Shown piece by piece: positions 8,584 through 16,225 of a DNA stretch of 64,000 nucleotides. The stretch covers positions 40,094 to 104,093 of the forward strand of contig UQFY01000004.1 in assembly GCA_900540385.1 (NCBI GenBank). The letters run 5' to 3'. The notes under the pieces were generated by a model. It had not been told where the DNA came from, ran no database searches, and saw nothing but the letters and a program-made list of their open reading frames with translations. Made by a program: the position numbers and the translations under genes. This DNA comes from an uncultured Mollicutes bacterium. GTDB lineage: Bacteria > Bacillota_I > Bacilli_A > RFN20 > CAG-826. How positions within the stretch are numbered: the first letter of the stretch is position 1; each line of letters begins with the position of its first letter.

Positions 8584-8824
8584 GCAGGCGAAAAGCACTG
8601 CTTACCGGTGTCAACGAACGATTGTTTAAGCGCTATGTGTTAGCTGCCGTTCACTGGGCGTCCGTTTGGGGACGTTAATGACCAAACGTTGGAGGCTGGG
8701 CGAAATACCTTTAAAAACCGCCTGATCAGTGTGCTCGGCATCACATTAAACCGCCGTAAATGGGCTGGTCGCAAGACCCGGGTCCACCTGATGTTTGGCG
8801 GGGAAGTCCTCCGCCTTTTATTTT
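8584..8824 (+). ncRNA. Putative structured RNA upstream of DUF3800 gene
   Basis: No coding frame is convincing here, yet the stretch has its own promoter and ends in a strong terminator directly before the DUF3800 ATG. Helices readable by eye are: 8584-8587/8598-8601 with a GAAAA loop; a possible pseudoknot in 8659-8687; 8729-8734/8738-8744 with one bulged U; and a 10-pair helix (8761-8770 with 8775-8786, CG bulge) capped by a GCAA tetraloop at 8771-8774. Conserved RNAs located immediately upstream of DUF3800 genes were described by comparative genomics (the DUF3800 motifs, Weinberg and colleagues). Membership here is my inference, not a covariance-model result. Possible roles are an RNA partner of the protein or a cis regulator. 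Confidence 0.6.
8797..8824 (+). terminator. Terminator/attenuator abutting the DUF3800 start codon
   Basis: GGCGGGG (8797-8803) pairs with CTCCGCC (8809-8815) over loop AAGTC, followed by TTTTATTTT up to the ATG at 8825. It would end most transcripts from the upstream promoter before the coding region. Confidence 0.7.
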
Positions 8825-9502
8825 ATGAAAGAACTTAGCGTATTTGTTGATGAGTCCGGAGATTTTGGGCAGTACGATTACCATTGTCCCTTTTATATTG
8901 TGTCGATAGTCTTCCATGAACAAACTAATGATTTGTCCGAAAGCTTATCAAACCTTGAAAGAAAATTGTCGGAAATAGGCTATGGGGATTTGTGCGTTCA
9001 TTGTGGGCCGATCATTAGATCTGAAGCTGAATTCAGAAATGAAACCATTGATACACGAAAGAAAATCTTGACGAGGATGATGTCGTTTGTCAGAAATGTA
9101 GACATCGAATATGAGACCCTTTGCGTGGAAAAGAAGCATATCGAGGATGACGTTGAGCTCGTTTTGAAGCTCAGCAAACAATTGTCGGCTATCATAAAAA
9201 ACCATCTCGACTATTTCCAAAGCTTTGACGCTATTAAGGTTTATTACGACAATGGGCAGGCCCAAGTGAGGAGGTTGCTCACATCCGTTTTTGGCGTGTT
9301 GCTTGAAAACGTGAAATTCAAGACGGTTTCTCCATCTGACTACAGGCTTTTTCAGGTGGCCGACTTGGTTTGCACAATGAAATTGATTTCTACAAAAATC
9401 GAGCATCGATTGGTCTCCAAAACTGAAATTCAATTCTTTGGAGGTGAGAAAGAGTTCAAAAATTCTTACATAAAATTGTTGAAACGAAAAAGAATGAAAT
9501 AG
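8825..9502 (+). CDS. DUF3800 family protein
   Basis: 225 residues from ATG 8825, where the family's usual N-terminus begins (MKELSVFVDESGDFG, with Asp9-Glu10-Ser11-Gly12). A TTG at 8795 would lie inside the terminator stem and is unlikely. The C-terminal YRLFQVADLVCT block matches the conserved Q-x-ADL segment, and KVYYDNGQ lies between. DUF3800 proteins are widespread, often in accessory or defence-like regions, and are thought to have an RNase H-like fold with acidic catalytic residues; no activity is established to my knowledge. There is no Shine-Dalgarno sequence: the terminator hairpin occupies that place, so expression needs read-through or another start. The island-like base composition suggests horizontal transfer. 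Confidence 0.85.
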   Translation: MKELSVFVDESGDFGQYDYHCPFYIVSIVFHEQTNDLSESLSNLERKLSEIGYGDLCVHCGPIIRSEAEFRNETIDTRKKILTRMMSFVRNVDIEYETLCVEKKHIEDDVELVLKLSKQLSAIIKNHLDYFQSFDAIKVYYDNGQAQVRRLLTSVFGVLLENVKFKTVSPSDYRLFQVADLVCTMKLISTKIEHRLVSKTEIQFFGGEKEFKNSYIKLLKRKRMK

Positions 9503-9528
9503 TCTTCTTGGTCGGAGGCTTTTTTTCT
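9502..9528 (+). terminator. Intrinsic terminator after DUF3800
   Basis: Six-pair stem 9502-9507/9514-9519 with loop TTGGTC, followed by seven T residues. Its stem includes the last base of the stop codon. Confidence 0.65.
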
Positions 9529-9570
9529 TTGCAAAAAAAAGAAAGTGATTTTGCGATGTCGAAAAACGCA

Positions 9571-9605
9571 ACAAAACAAAATGGCTCACCTTTTTGATGA
9601 GCCAT
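9571..9605 (-). terminator. Intrinsic terminator of the trxA-tRNA transcript
   Basis: Eight-base stem ATGGCTCA/TGAGCCAT (9581-9588 with 9598-9605); on the minus strand it is followed by TTTTGTTTTG. It is the first terminator reached after tRNA-Gly. The rest of 9606-9713 shows no gene. Confidence 0.7.
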
Positions 9606-9713
9606 CCATTCGTTAACTGCTTTTATATATTTTCAAACACTTTATTTTCCCTTACCTTGTCAAGTGCACAAGCGAGAGTACAAATTGTTATAAAGTGCTG
9701 ATAAATTCAATAT

Positions 9714-9787
9714 TGGAGCAGGTGACGGGAATCGAACCCGCATAATCAGCTTGGAAGGCTGATGTTCTACCACTGAACTACACCTGC
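9714..9787 (-). tRNA. tRNA-Gly (anticodon TCC)
   Basis: Minus-strand cloverleaf of 74 nt including an encoded CCA (9714-9716). Acceptor GCAGGTG pairs with CACCTGC, the D arm reads GTTC-AGTGGTA-GAAC, the anticodon loop is CTTCCAA and the T arm is GCGGGTTCGATTCCCGT. It lies 7 bp from tRNA-Asp in one transcript. Confidence 0.97.
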
Positions 9788-9794
9788 ATGTCTC

Positions 9795-9871
9795 TGGCGG
9801 ACCATACGAGATTCGAACTCGTGATCTTCTCCGTGACAGGGAGACATGTTAGACCGCTACACCAATGGTCC
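9795..9871 (-). tRNA. tRNA-Asp (anticodon GTC)
   Basis: Minus-strand cloverleaf of 77 nt with encoded CCA (9795-9797). Acceptor GGACCAT, anticodon stem-loop TCTCC-CTGTCAC-GGAGA with GTC, and T arm CGAGTTCGAATCTCG. It is the first tRNA of a two-gene cluster. Confidence 0.97.
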
Positions 9872-9879
9872 GTATCAGT

Positions 9880-9907
9880 GCGCTAGAAAATATAGCATAT
9901 CTAGCGC
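9880..9907 (-). promoter_or_regulatory. Inverted repeat between trxA and the tRNA pair
   Basis: GCGCTAGA/TCTAGCGC (9880-9887 with 9900-9907) encloses an AT-rich loop whose minus strand reads TATGCTATATTT, similar to a -10 box. It could be a processing hairpin or a local promoter for the tRNAs; no U run makes it a terminator. Confidence 0.4.
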
Positions 9908-9942
9908 TCTGTAGCAAAAGAAAGTTTCAAATTTATTGAAAA

Positions 9943-10251
9943 TCAAAGAACATCAATGATCTTTTTGACTTCTTCTTCGCCAATATAGCCAACGTTTCCG
10001 TGTTTAATTTGGCCATTTTCAAAATAGATAAGAGTTGGAATAGAAACGATGTTATAACGAACTGCTAATTCTTCGTTCTCATCAACATTTACGCGAAGAA
10101 GGTCAACTTCTGGATTTTCTTCGATTACTTTTTCTACGATTGGAGCAAGCATTTTGCATGGTCCGCACCATAGGGCGTAGAAATCGACCAAAACACGGCC
10201 TTCTTTAATGGAATCATCAAATTCTTTTGCGTTCTTAATTTCTTTAATCAT
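9943..10251 (-). CDS. trxA: Thioredoxin
   Basis: 102 residues, a typical single-domain thioredoxin. The redox site is WCGPC at residues 28-32 within VDFYALWCGPCKML, and the cis-proline motif is SIPTLIYFENG (~70-80). It reduces protein disulfides in the cytoplasm, normally with electrons from thioredoxin reductase (not in this window). The start at 10251 has GGAGG upstream. It follows the TraX-like gene by 19 bp on the same strand and precedes the two tRNA genes, with which it may be co-transcribed. Confidence 0.95.
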   Translation of the reverse strand: MIKEIKNAKEFDDSIKEGRVLVDFYALWCGPCKMLAPIVEKVIEENPEVDLLRVNVDENEELAVRYNIVSIPTLIYFENGQIKHGNVGYIGEEEVKKIIDVL

Positions 10252-10270
10252 TTGGGGTTACCTCCGACAC

Positions 10271-11173
10271 TTAGAATGATAAAGCAAATATCAAAGCCAA
10301 CAAAGCGATATGCAACGGATAATACAGGTATGTGGCATAACGGAACCATTTTTTGTTATATCCTCTTTCTCCGTTATAAAACATGATTGGAATAATTGCC
10401 AAAATGGCATAGCTTTGCGGAGAAATACTAAAATAGGCATCTAGCTGCGGGAAGAAATAGGCGAATCCCCAAAAAAGGATAGTGGTTATAGCAATCGATG
10501 AAATGGCCAAGGTATTTACCAAACCTTGAAATTTCTTTCCTTCTTTAAAGATGCTCATATCCACATCGTTCTTCTTTTCCATGCTCTCAAGCTGTTTTTT
10601 AGCAAGGATAGGGGCGTAATAGATTCCTAAAAACATCAAAAAACCATAGAGCGAATAACCGCATCGAGCCCATTCTGGAAGGAAAGAGGTCCAAAGAGAG
10701 GTCATATTATTCGCGGCCGCATAAATCTCGCTTACTTGCATCACGTAAGAAAGAAGAATAAAGCTTAATGGCAAAATAGAAAGAGCCTTCCACCAGCCTT
10801 TCTTTTCGATAAGGAAAATAAAGAGAGCGTAACAAAGCAAATCCGTGAACGCCTGGGCGGAAGTCATTTGGAAACCAAATAGATTTGTCTTAAAAAGAAC
10901 AAATTGAACGATAAAGATGACCGCCCATAAAATCGCAAAACGCAAAAGATAATTCACACGATCATGGGTTTTATGAAGGCCTTCTGCCAGCATGAAAATG
11001 AAAAGAGGGAAAGATAATCTTCCGAGGATTCTACAGGCCAAGGCAATCGAGGAAAATGTCGCGTTTGTTCCGCCATACATTTCCAAAAAATAGCCAACAT
11101 GGTCAAAAGTCATCGTTAAAATACCAATGATTTTGAGCCAAAACTCATCTAAAACAAGTGCTTTTTCTTTCAT
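10271..11173 (-). CDS. TraX-like integral membrane protein
   Basis: 300 residues with about eight hydrophobic helices. The start MKEKALVLDEFWLKIIGILTMTFDHVGYFLE matches the conserved opening of the TraX family (LK-x-I-x-x-x-x-M-x-x-DH). The C-terminus has NKKWFRYATYLYYPLHI-AL, also typical. TraX of F plasmid acetylates pilin, but chromosomal relatives in Bacillota are not conjugation genes and probably act as membrane acyltransferases; that role is inference. The start codon has AGGAAAA upstream and follows the CPBP gene by only 4 bp. Confidence 0.75.
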   Translation of the reverse strand: MKEKALVLDEFWLKIIGILTMTFDHVGYFLEMYGGTNATFSSIALACRILGRLSFPLFIFMLAEGLHKTHDRVNYLLRFAILWAVIFIVQFVLFKTNLFGFQMTSAQAFTDLLCYALFIFLIEKKGWWKALSILPLSFILLSYVMQVSEIYAAANNMTSLWTSFLPEWARCGYSLYGFLMFLGIYYAPILAKKQLESMEKKNDVDMSIFKEGKKFQGLVNTLAISSIAITTILFWGFAYFFPQLDAYFSISPQSYAILAIIPIMFYNGERGYNKKWFRYATYLYYPLHIALLALIFALSF

Positions 11174-11177
11174 AAAA

Positions 11178-12050
11178 TTATTTTCCTGAAGTAAGGATAT
11201 AAGAAAGAACAGCTAATAGGTTATTCATCGCATGAGCAAGGAAAGAGCCGCCAAAACCAAACTTATCATAAGCAAAGCATAAGCATAAGCCTGCAATGAG
11301 ATAAGAAGGGTAGGATAACCATTCATTTAAGCTTCCATAATCCTTTATATGGATAAGACCAAATAAGGCACCGACTACCACATAAGCGAGTACTGTATTG
11401 ATTCTTTTCAAAAAAGTGAAGGCTCCAACTCTGTACGTAAGCTCTTCAACAAAAGGGGCAATTAACCCTGTAACTAAAACGGCTAAAAGAGGGGAGGCCT
11501 TAATCGTTTCTTCAACGGCACCTTGGTTAATGTTCGTTGAGGCGCCTAACTTTATAGCAATATTGCTCCAAATGCCAGAAAGAATAATCATCGCGAAGCC
11601 AACAACGAAACCAAAAAGGATTTTTAAATTGGCAAAAGATTTCAAAAGTCTTCTATTGTCTTTCCAAAGGAATAAGAGCATTGCAGCAAAAATCAAAGTA
11701 TACGTCAAATCGTTGATTAGCAACGTGAAACGAACGCTCGAAGAAAATTCCGTTAAAGCGGCTTTTAATTCATCGCCTGTAAGACCCATTTGAGCATAAC
11801 GGAAGCTTTCCGCACTCAAAGTGATAATTCCAATGACCTGAGCCAACAAAAATAAACCGACAAAACCAATTAAAAAAAGACCGATTTCACGATACGCTCC
11901 AAGAGTTAAAAGAGGTGCAAAGGAACGAGCTCTAGGGTCAACTTCTTCGTTTTTCTCGTGACATTTTGGACAAGAAGAAGACAAAGGGTCATAACGTTTT
12001 CCACATTTTGGACAAACGGACCGATGGAAGGGATTAAAGAAATGTTTCAT
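11178..12050 (-). CDS. CPBP-family intramembrane metalloprotease with N-terminal zinc ribbon
   Basis: 290 residues from ATG 12050; an in-frame GTG at 12074 would add eight. Residues 13-30 hold a CxxC-x10-CxxC zinc ribbon (CPKCGKRYDPLSSSCPKC), followed by eight or so membrane helices. The CPBP/Rce1-type (ABI) motifs are present: EELTYR, then LFGLIHI, then AHAMNN near the C-terminus, supplying the Glu, His and Asn ligands of an intramembrane protease. Relatives process prenylated proteins in eukaryotes and bacteriocin or self-immunity peptides in some Gram-positives. The substrate is unknown. It heads a minus-strand operon with the TraX-like gene and trxA. Confidence 0.8.
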   Translation of the reverse strand: MKHFFNPFHRSVCPKCGKRYDPLSSSCPKCHEKNEEVDPRARSFAPLLTLGAYREIGLFLIGFVGLFLLAQVIGIITLSAESFRYAQMGLTGDELKAALTEFSSSVRFTLLINDLTYTLIFAAMLLFLWKDNRRLLKSFANLKILFGFVVGFAMIILSGIWSNIAIKLGASTNINQGAVEETIKASPLLAVLVTGLIAPFVEELTYRVGAFTFLKRINTVLAYVVVGALFGLIHIKDYGSLNEWLSYPSYLIAGLCLCFAYDKFGFGGSFLAHAMNNLLAVLSYILTSGK

Positions 12051-12097
12051 ATAAACATAGTCTAATCGAATCACTTTGTTATTTCACGGAAAAATAT

Positions 12098-12106
12098 TGA
12101 TATAAT
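12098..12106 (+). promoter_or_regulatory. Extended -10 promoter TGATATAAT
   Basis: TATAAT at 12101-12106 with TGA before it ends 6 nt before ATG 12113. A TTGTTA lies 19 bp further up. Leaderless layout. Confidence 0.65.
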
Positions 12107-12112
12107 CAATCC

Positions 12113-12718
12113 ATGAAAATACCTTTCGAATGTCAAGAAAAAGAGATTGATGTATTGGGCTCTCGCTTTATTGCCATAATGATGCCGTTAGAGCGATTTG
12201 AAGAAATAGATCAATGCCTTGAAATCGTTAAGGAAAAATATCCCAAGGCAACCCATTACCCTTATGCAGCCCGCTATCTTCCTAATGAGAGGGCTTCCGA
12301 TGATGGAGAACCATCTCGTTCCACGGGTATCCCTCTTTTATCTTTGCTTCAACAAAAAGATGTCGATCATATTTTTCTTTGTGTCGTACGTTATTTTGGA
12401 GGAACGAAATTAGGCCTTTCCCGTTTAACGAGAACCTATCGAGAAACAGCCGCGTCTTTATTAAATGAGGGCACTTTCTCAAAGGAAATTTCGATTTTAA
12501 TGAAAAGAATCTCTTTGCCTTATTCCGATTTTGAATATTTAAAAAGAAAGATCAAAGATCTCGATTTAGAATTAGAAGATGTGGAATATGATATTTCCGT
12601 AAAACTCTCTTTGATGGGAAATGCTAAAATGTTAAATAGTGTTTTGGAAGTTTTTCCAAATGCCCAGATTTTAGATGAAAAAGAAATGACAATAAAAAGG
12701 AGAATCACCAATGATTAA
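12113..12718 (+). CDS. IMPACT/YigZ family protein
   Basis: 201 residues. The conserved UPF0029 core is clear: THYPYAARY near residue 46, NERASDDGEPSRSTGIPLL (~58-76), VVRYFGGTKLGLSRLTRTY (~91-110). A C-terminal ferredoxin-like region typical of the YigZ subgroup follows (~120-200). Bacterial members bind nucleic acid and are presumed regulatory or ribosome-associated; no enzyme activity is established. The gene has its own promoter placed for leaderless initiation. Its stop overlaps the next gene's start by 8 bp, so translation is probably coupled. Confidence 0.88.
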   Translation: MKIPFECQEKEIDVLGSRFIAIMMPLERFEEIDQCLEIVKEKYPKATHYPYAARYLPNERASDDGEPSRSTGIPLLSLLQQKDVDHIFLCVVRYFGGTKLGLSRLTRTYRETAASLLNEGTFSKEISILMKRISLPYSDFEYLKRKIKDLDLELEDVEYDISVKLSLMGNAKMLNSVLEVFPNAQILDEKEMTIKRRITND

Positions 12719-14000
12719 CGCAGATGAATTCGCAGAACGTAGAGCTCGCTTATTAGCTCTTATGGATACCAACTCCGCTTTGGTACTTTATTCCGGTGTA
12801 GGTAAGGTTAGCAGTGCAGACGAAACCTATCCATTTGAGGTAAACCGCAATTTCTATTACCTTACTGGCATCGATCAAGAAGACTCTGCTCTCTTGCTCG
12901 TTAATTCTTATGGCGAGATGAAAGAATTCCTTTTTATTTCCCCATTTGATGAAAGAAAAGAAAAATGGTACGGAAAACGTCTTACTCCTCAAGAAGCGTC
13001 TAAAATTTCTGGTTTTAAAAACATTCAAGTGATTGACTCCCTTACGGCTAAAATCGATGAGGTGCTTAATCCTAAGTTCGCTGTTTATGGGGAAGTAAAC
13101 AAACTCTATTTGGATTTGGACCGCGAAATCAAAATTGCGGATGAAATGACCACGAGAGATTTAAAGAAGACCTTAGAAACAACCTATCCTAATGTTGCTT
13201 TCTCGGACGCTTATCCTTTATTAACAACCCTTCGTTTAAGAAAATCCGTTCGTGAAATTGCTGAGCTACGTTCCGCTATCGATACCACTCAAATTGGTAT
13301 CTATTCCGTTTGGTCTTGCATGCGCCCAGGAATTCACGAATACGAATTGGCTGACCTTTTCTTAAAGACCGTTAATGACTTAAATGGCTATGAAGGTTTG
13401 GCCTTCCCAACAATCATGGCCTCGGGAATTCATGGCACAACCCTCCATTATCCAACCCCAATGGACGCCTTAAAGGATGGAGATCTTCTTTTATCCGATT
13501 TGGGTTCTAGAAAGAACTATTATTGTGCGGATGTCACTCGTACCGTACCGGTAAACGGCAAATTCACCCCTCTTCAAAAACAGGTTTATGAAATTGTTTT
13601 AGGGTGTAATAAAATGATTGCCAACAAAGCAAGACCTGGCATCACAATCGCTGATCTTCAAGAAGCGGCAGTGGATTATCTTGCGACCGAGTGCCTAGCC
13701 GCCGGATTTATTGAAAATAAGGAAGATATCATCAATTATTATTTCCATAATATTTCTCATTTTATCGGCTTGGATACCCACGATCCTTACCTTTCCCCAT
13801 TGAAAGGGGAATATAAGAAAGTTCCTCTTGAAGCGGGTATGGTTATTTCTGATGAACCAGGCTTATATATGGCGGATAGAGGAATCGGAATCCGTATCGA
13901 AGACGATCTTCTTATTACCAATGACGGATGTGAAGTTCTCTCAAGTAAAATCATTAAGGAAGTTTCCGACATCGAAAACGCTTTAGCGAATAAACGTTAA
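12711..14000 (+). CDS. pepP: Xaa-Pro aminopeptidase (M24B)
   Basis: 429 residues: an N-terminal creatinase-like domain (~1-170) and a C-terminal pita-bread M24 domain. The five metal ligands can be found in order: the two Asp in LLSDLGSRKNYYCADVTRTV, His in HFIGLDTHDP, Glu in MVISDEPGLYM and Glu in GIRIEDDLLIT. The enzyme removes N-terminal residues next to proline using two Mn2+ ions, in the cytoplasm, and supports peptide use. RNA is shared with the YigZ gene (8-bp overlap). A strong terminator follows. Confidence 0.9.
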   Translation: MINADEFAERRARLLALMDTNSALVLYSGVGKVSSADETYPFEVNRNFYYLTGIDQEDSALLLVNSYGEMKEFLFISPFDERKEKWYGKRLTPQEASKISGFKNIQVIDSLTAKIDEVLNPKFAVYGEVNKLYLDLDREIKIADEMTTRDLKKTLETTYPNVAFSDAYPLLTTLRLRKSVREIAELRSAIDTTQIGIYSVWSCMRPGIHEYELADLFLKTVNDLNGYEGLAFPTIMASGIHGTTLHYPTPMDALKDGDLLLSDLGSRKNYYCADVTRTVPVNGKFTPLQKQVYEIVLGCNKMIANKARPGITIADLQEAAVDYLATECLAAGFIENKEDIINYYFHNISHFIGLDTHDPYLSPLKGEYKKVPLEAGMVISDEPGLYMADRGIGIRIEDDLLITNDGCEVLSSKIIKEVSDIENALANKR

Positions 14001-14011
14001 ACGAAGAAATG

Positions 14012-14042
14012 AGGGCTTTTCCGAAGAAGCCCTTTTTCTTTT
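14012..14042 (+). terminator. Intrinsic terminator after the Xaa-Pro aminopeptidase gene
   Basis: AGGGCTT (14012-14018) pairs with AAGCCCT (14027-14033), followed by TTTTCTTTTTG. Confidence 0.85.
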
Positions 14043-14091
14043 TGTTCATCTGTTTCATAATATCGGTAAATAAATAACAAGGAACCCTTAC

Positions 14092-15576
14092 ATGAAGAAA
14101 TATATTTTGGCGATAGACCAAGGTACGACTTCAACCCGTGCCATTCTTATTTCTCACTCTGGAGAAAAACTTTTTCAGGCTCAACGCCCAGTCGAATGTC
14201 TTTATCCCAAACCAGGATGGGTAGAGCAAGATGCCAATTCCATCTGGATTTCCGTGGTAGACGTCATTAATGAACTTTTAATTGTGTCCGGCGCAAAAAT
14301 GGAGGAAATTGCCTCTATTGGCATTACCAATCAAAGAGAAACGACGGTGGTGTGGGAAAAAGAAACCGGGAAAGCCGTTCATAAGGCGATTGTATGGCAA
14401 TCTAAACAAACACAAGAGATCTGCGAGCGTTTTGGACGCCATACAGAAATGATTCGTCAAAAGACGGGTCTCCGTATCAATCCTTATTTCAGCGCTTCAA
14501 AAATTCGTTTCATCCTTGAAAACATTCCAAGAGGAGAAGAAAGGATGAACAAAGGGGAACTCCTTTTTGGAACCATTGATAGTTGGCTAATTTATAAAAT
14601 GACCCAAGGAAAAGTACATGCGACAGATTATTCGAATGCCTCACGTACCCTACTTTTTAACATCAAAAACCTTTGTTGGGACAATGAGCTTCTTGAGATG
14701 TGGAATATTAACCGTAATATGCTCCCTGAAGTAAAAGATAATAACGCTGATTTTGGCGAAGCAACCTTCTTCCCAGGAGGAGTTCATATCTTTGGCGTAG
14801 CAGGGGATCAACAAGCTGCGCTTTTTGGGCAATGTTGTTTTCAAAAAGGTCAATCAAAAAATACTTACGGCACAGGTTGTTTCATGTTAATGAATACCGG
14901 AGAAGAACCAATCTTCTCTCATAATGGCCTTTTAACAACGATCGCTTGGAAGATTGGCGATAAAACAACCTACGCTCTTGAAGGTTCTGTCTTTATCGGT
15001 GGGGCAATCGTGCAATGGCTTCGCGATGAGATGGACTGGTTTAAGCATTCTGCCCAATCGGAGGAATACGCTTCAAGAAAACCAGATACCAATGGCGTGT
15101 ATGTCGTACCTGCTTTTGTAGGTTTAGGCACACCATATTGGGATGATGATGCAAGGGGAGCCATCTTTGGATTAACAAGAGGGGCAGACCGTCATAACAT
15201 CACCCGTGCAGCTCTCTATTCCATTGCCTACCAATCGACGGATGTGATTAAAACGATGCAAGAAGATGCAAATTTGGATCTTTCCGTTTTGAAGGTGGAT
15301 GGAGGAGCTTCCGCCAATGGGATGTTGATGCAATTCCAGGCGGATATCCTTCAGGTTGAAGTTTGTTTACCTGCATGTGTAGAAACAACGGCTTTAGGAG
15401 CGGGATATTTGGCTGGATTGGGATGTGGTTTCTGGAAAGACTTGAAGGAAATCGAGGCCAATCATTGTTGCTCAAAACGTTATTATCCAAAGATGAGCGC
15501 CAAAGAAGCCGAGTCCCTTTACGCCGGTTGGAAGGAAGCGGTGAAAGCAACACGTGCCTATAAACCACAAAAATGA
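14092..15576 (+). CDS. glpK: Glycerol kinase
   Basis: 494 residues, the usual family length. Phosphorylates glycerol to glycerol-3-phosphate with ATP. FGGY-kinase motifs are visible: the N-terminal phosphate loop LAIDQGTTSTRAIL (~5-18), the substrate region TNQRETTVVWEK (~81-92), GVAGDQQAALFGQ (~240-252), the second phosphate motif TYGTGCFML (~262-270), and VDGGASANGMLMQFQADI (~402-419). AAGGAACCC before the ATG acts as ribosome binding site. No glycerol facilitator or glycerol-3-phosphate oxidase/dehydrogenase gene is beside it. It overlaps no neighbour. Confidence 0.96.
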   Translation: MKKYILAIDQGTTSTRAILISHSGEKLFQAQRPVECLYPKPGWVEQDANSIWISVVDVINELLIVSGAKMEEIASIGITNQRETTVVWEKETGKAVHKAIVWQSKQTQEICERFGRHTEMIRQKTGLRINPYFSASKIRFILENIPRGEERMNKGELLFGTIDSWLIYKMTQGKVHATDYSNASRTLLFNIKNLCWDNELLEMWNINRNMLPEVKDNNADFGEATFFPGGVHIFGVAGDQQAALFGQCCFQKGQSKNTYGTGCFMLMNTGEEPIFSHNGLLTTIAWKIGDKTTYALEGSVFIGGAIVQWLRDEMDWFKHSAQSEEYASRKPDTNGVYVVPAFVGLGTPYWDDDARGAIFGLTRGADRHNITRAALYSIAYQSTDVIKTMQEDANLDLSVLKVDGGASANGMLMQFQADILQVEVCLPACVETTALGAGYLAGLGCGFWKDLKEIEANHCCSKRYYPKMSAKEAESLYAGWKEAVKATRAYKPQK

Positions 15577-15577
15577 C

Positions 15578-15583
15578 TATAAT
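15578..15583 (+). promoter_or_regulatory. -10 box TATAAT, leaderless position
   Basis: Begins 1 bp after the glpK stop and ends 6 nt before ATG 15590; no clear -35 element. Confidence 0.55.
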
Positions 15584-15589
15584 GGTGCT

Positions 15590-16195
15590 ATGCCAGTTTG
15601 CTTTCTAAAAGAAAAAGAATATGTCGTGATCGCTTCGAGAAATCGAATCCCGTACTATAAAAACATTCAAAAGAGTTCTTCTCTTTCTATGGAAATTATG
15701 ACCATAGAGGAAATGAAGGCTCTTTTCCTTTTAGCAAACCCAGAACGTCATTTCATAAACAAAGAAATTCTCATATCCGGGTATTATGCTAAAGGAAACG
15801 TCTTCGCTCATTACTTAAACTCCTTGTCTCACAATATGGCAATCGGTTATGAAATTGAGTCTAGAAGAAAGGAACCTCTTCCTGAAACGCTTTACGAAAA
15901 TGATGAAGAAGAATTATCTTCCATCATTGAAAAAGCCCAAGAATTTTATGAAAAAAACTCGTCAAAACCCATCTATTTTTTTAATTTAGCCCCAAAAGAG
16001 AAGAAAATCGTTAAAGAAAAACTTCCTTTTGTTACTATTCCTTATGGTTATTCCTTACCTTTAGATGGTTATTCTTTTTTCCTTCATTGGAATAAAGAAA
16101 AGGCTTTTACGAAGGAAGATAAAGCAGACCGTAGGATGGCAATAAAATCTCCTTTACTTATTTCTCTTTCTTCCAGCAAACGATATAAGTTTTGA
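15590..16195 (+). CDS. Hypothetical protein, 201 residues
   Basis: I do not recognise this protein. It starts MPVCFLKEKEYVVIASRN; an in-frame ATG at 15554 lies inside glpK and before the -10 box, so the start at 15590 is preferred. It is soluble, with a mix of charged and aromatic residues, an acidic stretch NDEEELSS near residue 103 and a lysine-rich C-terminus. No transmembrane helix or metal motif is visible. It sits between glpK and a DUF5677 gene, both with their own promoters, so it is probably transcribed alone. Confidence 0.65.
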   Translation: MPVCFLKEKEYVVIASRNRIPYYKNIQKSSSLSMEIMTIEEMKALFLLANPERHFINKEILISGYYAKGNVFAHYLNSLSHNMAIGYEIESRRKEPLPETLYENDEEELSSIIEKAQEFYEKNSSKPIYFFNLAPKEKKIVKEKLPFVTIPYGYSLPLDGYSFFLHWNKEKAFTKEDKADRRMAIKSPLLISLSSSKRYKF

Positions 16196-16219
16196 TTTTC
16201 CACATAAGAAAGGTAGAAT
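16192..16219 (+). promoter_or_regulatory. Promoter TTGATT / 16 bp / TAGAAT
   Basis: The -10 at 16214-16219 ends 6 nt before ATG 16226; the -35 overlaps the stop of the preceding gene. Leaderless layout. Confidence 0.65.
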
Positions 16220-16225
16220 TAACTC

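Noticed and set aside
8948..9589. Minus-strand frame of 213 codons opposite DUF3800
   Set aside because: The plus-strand protein has clear family motifs; the antisense frame runs through its terminator and has none.
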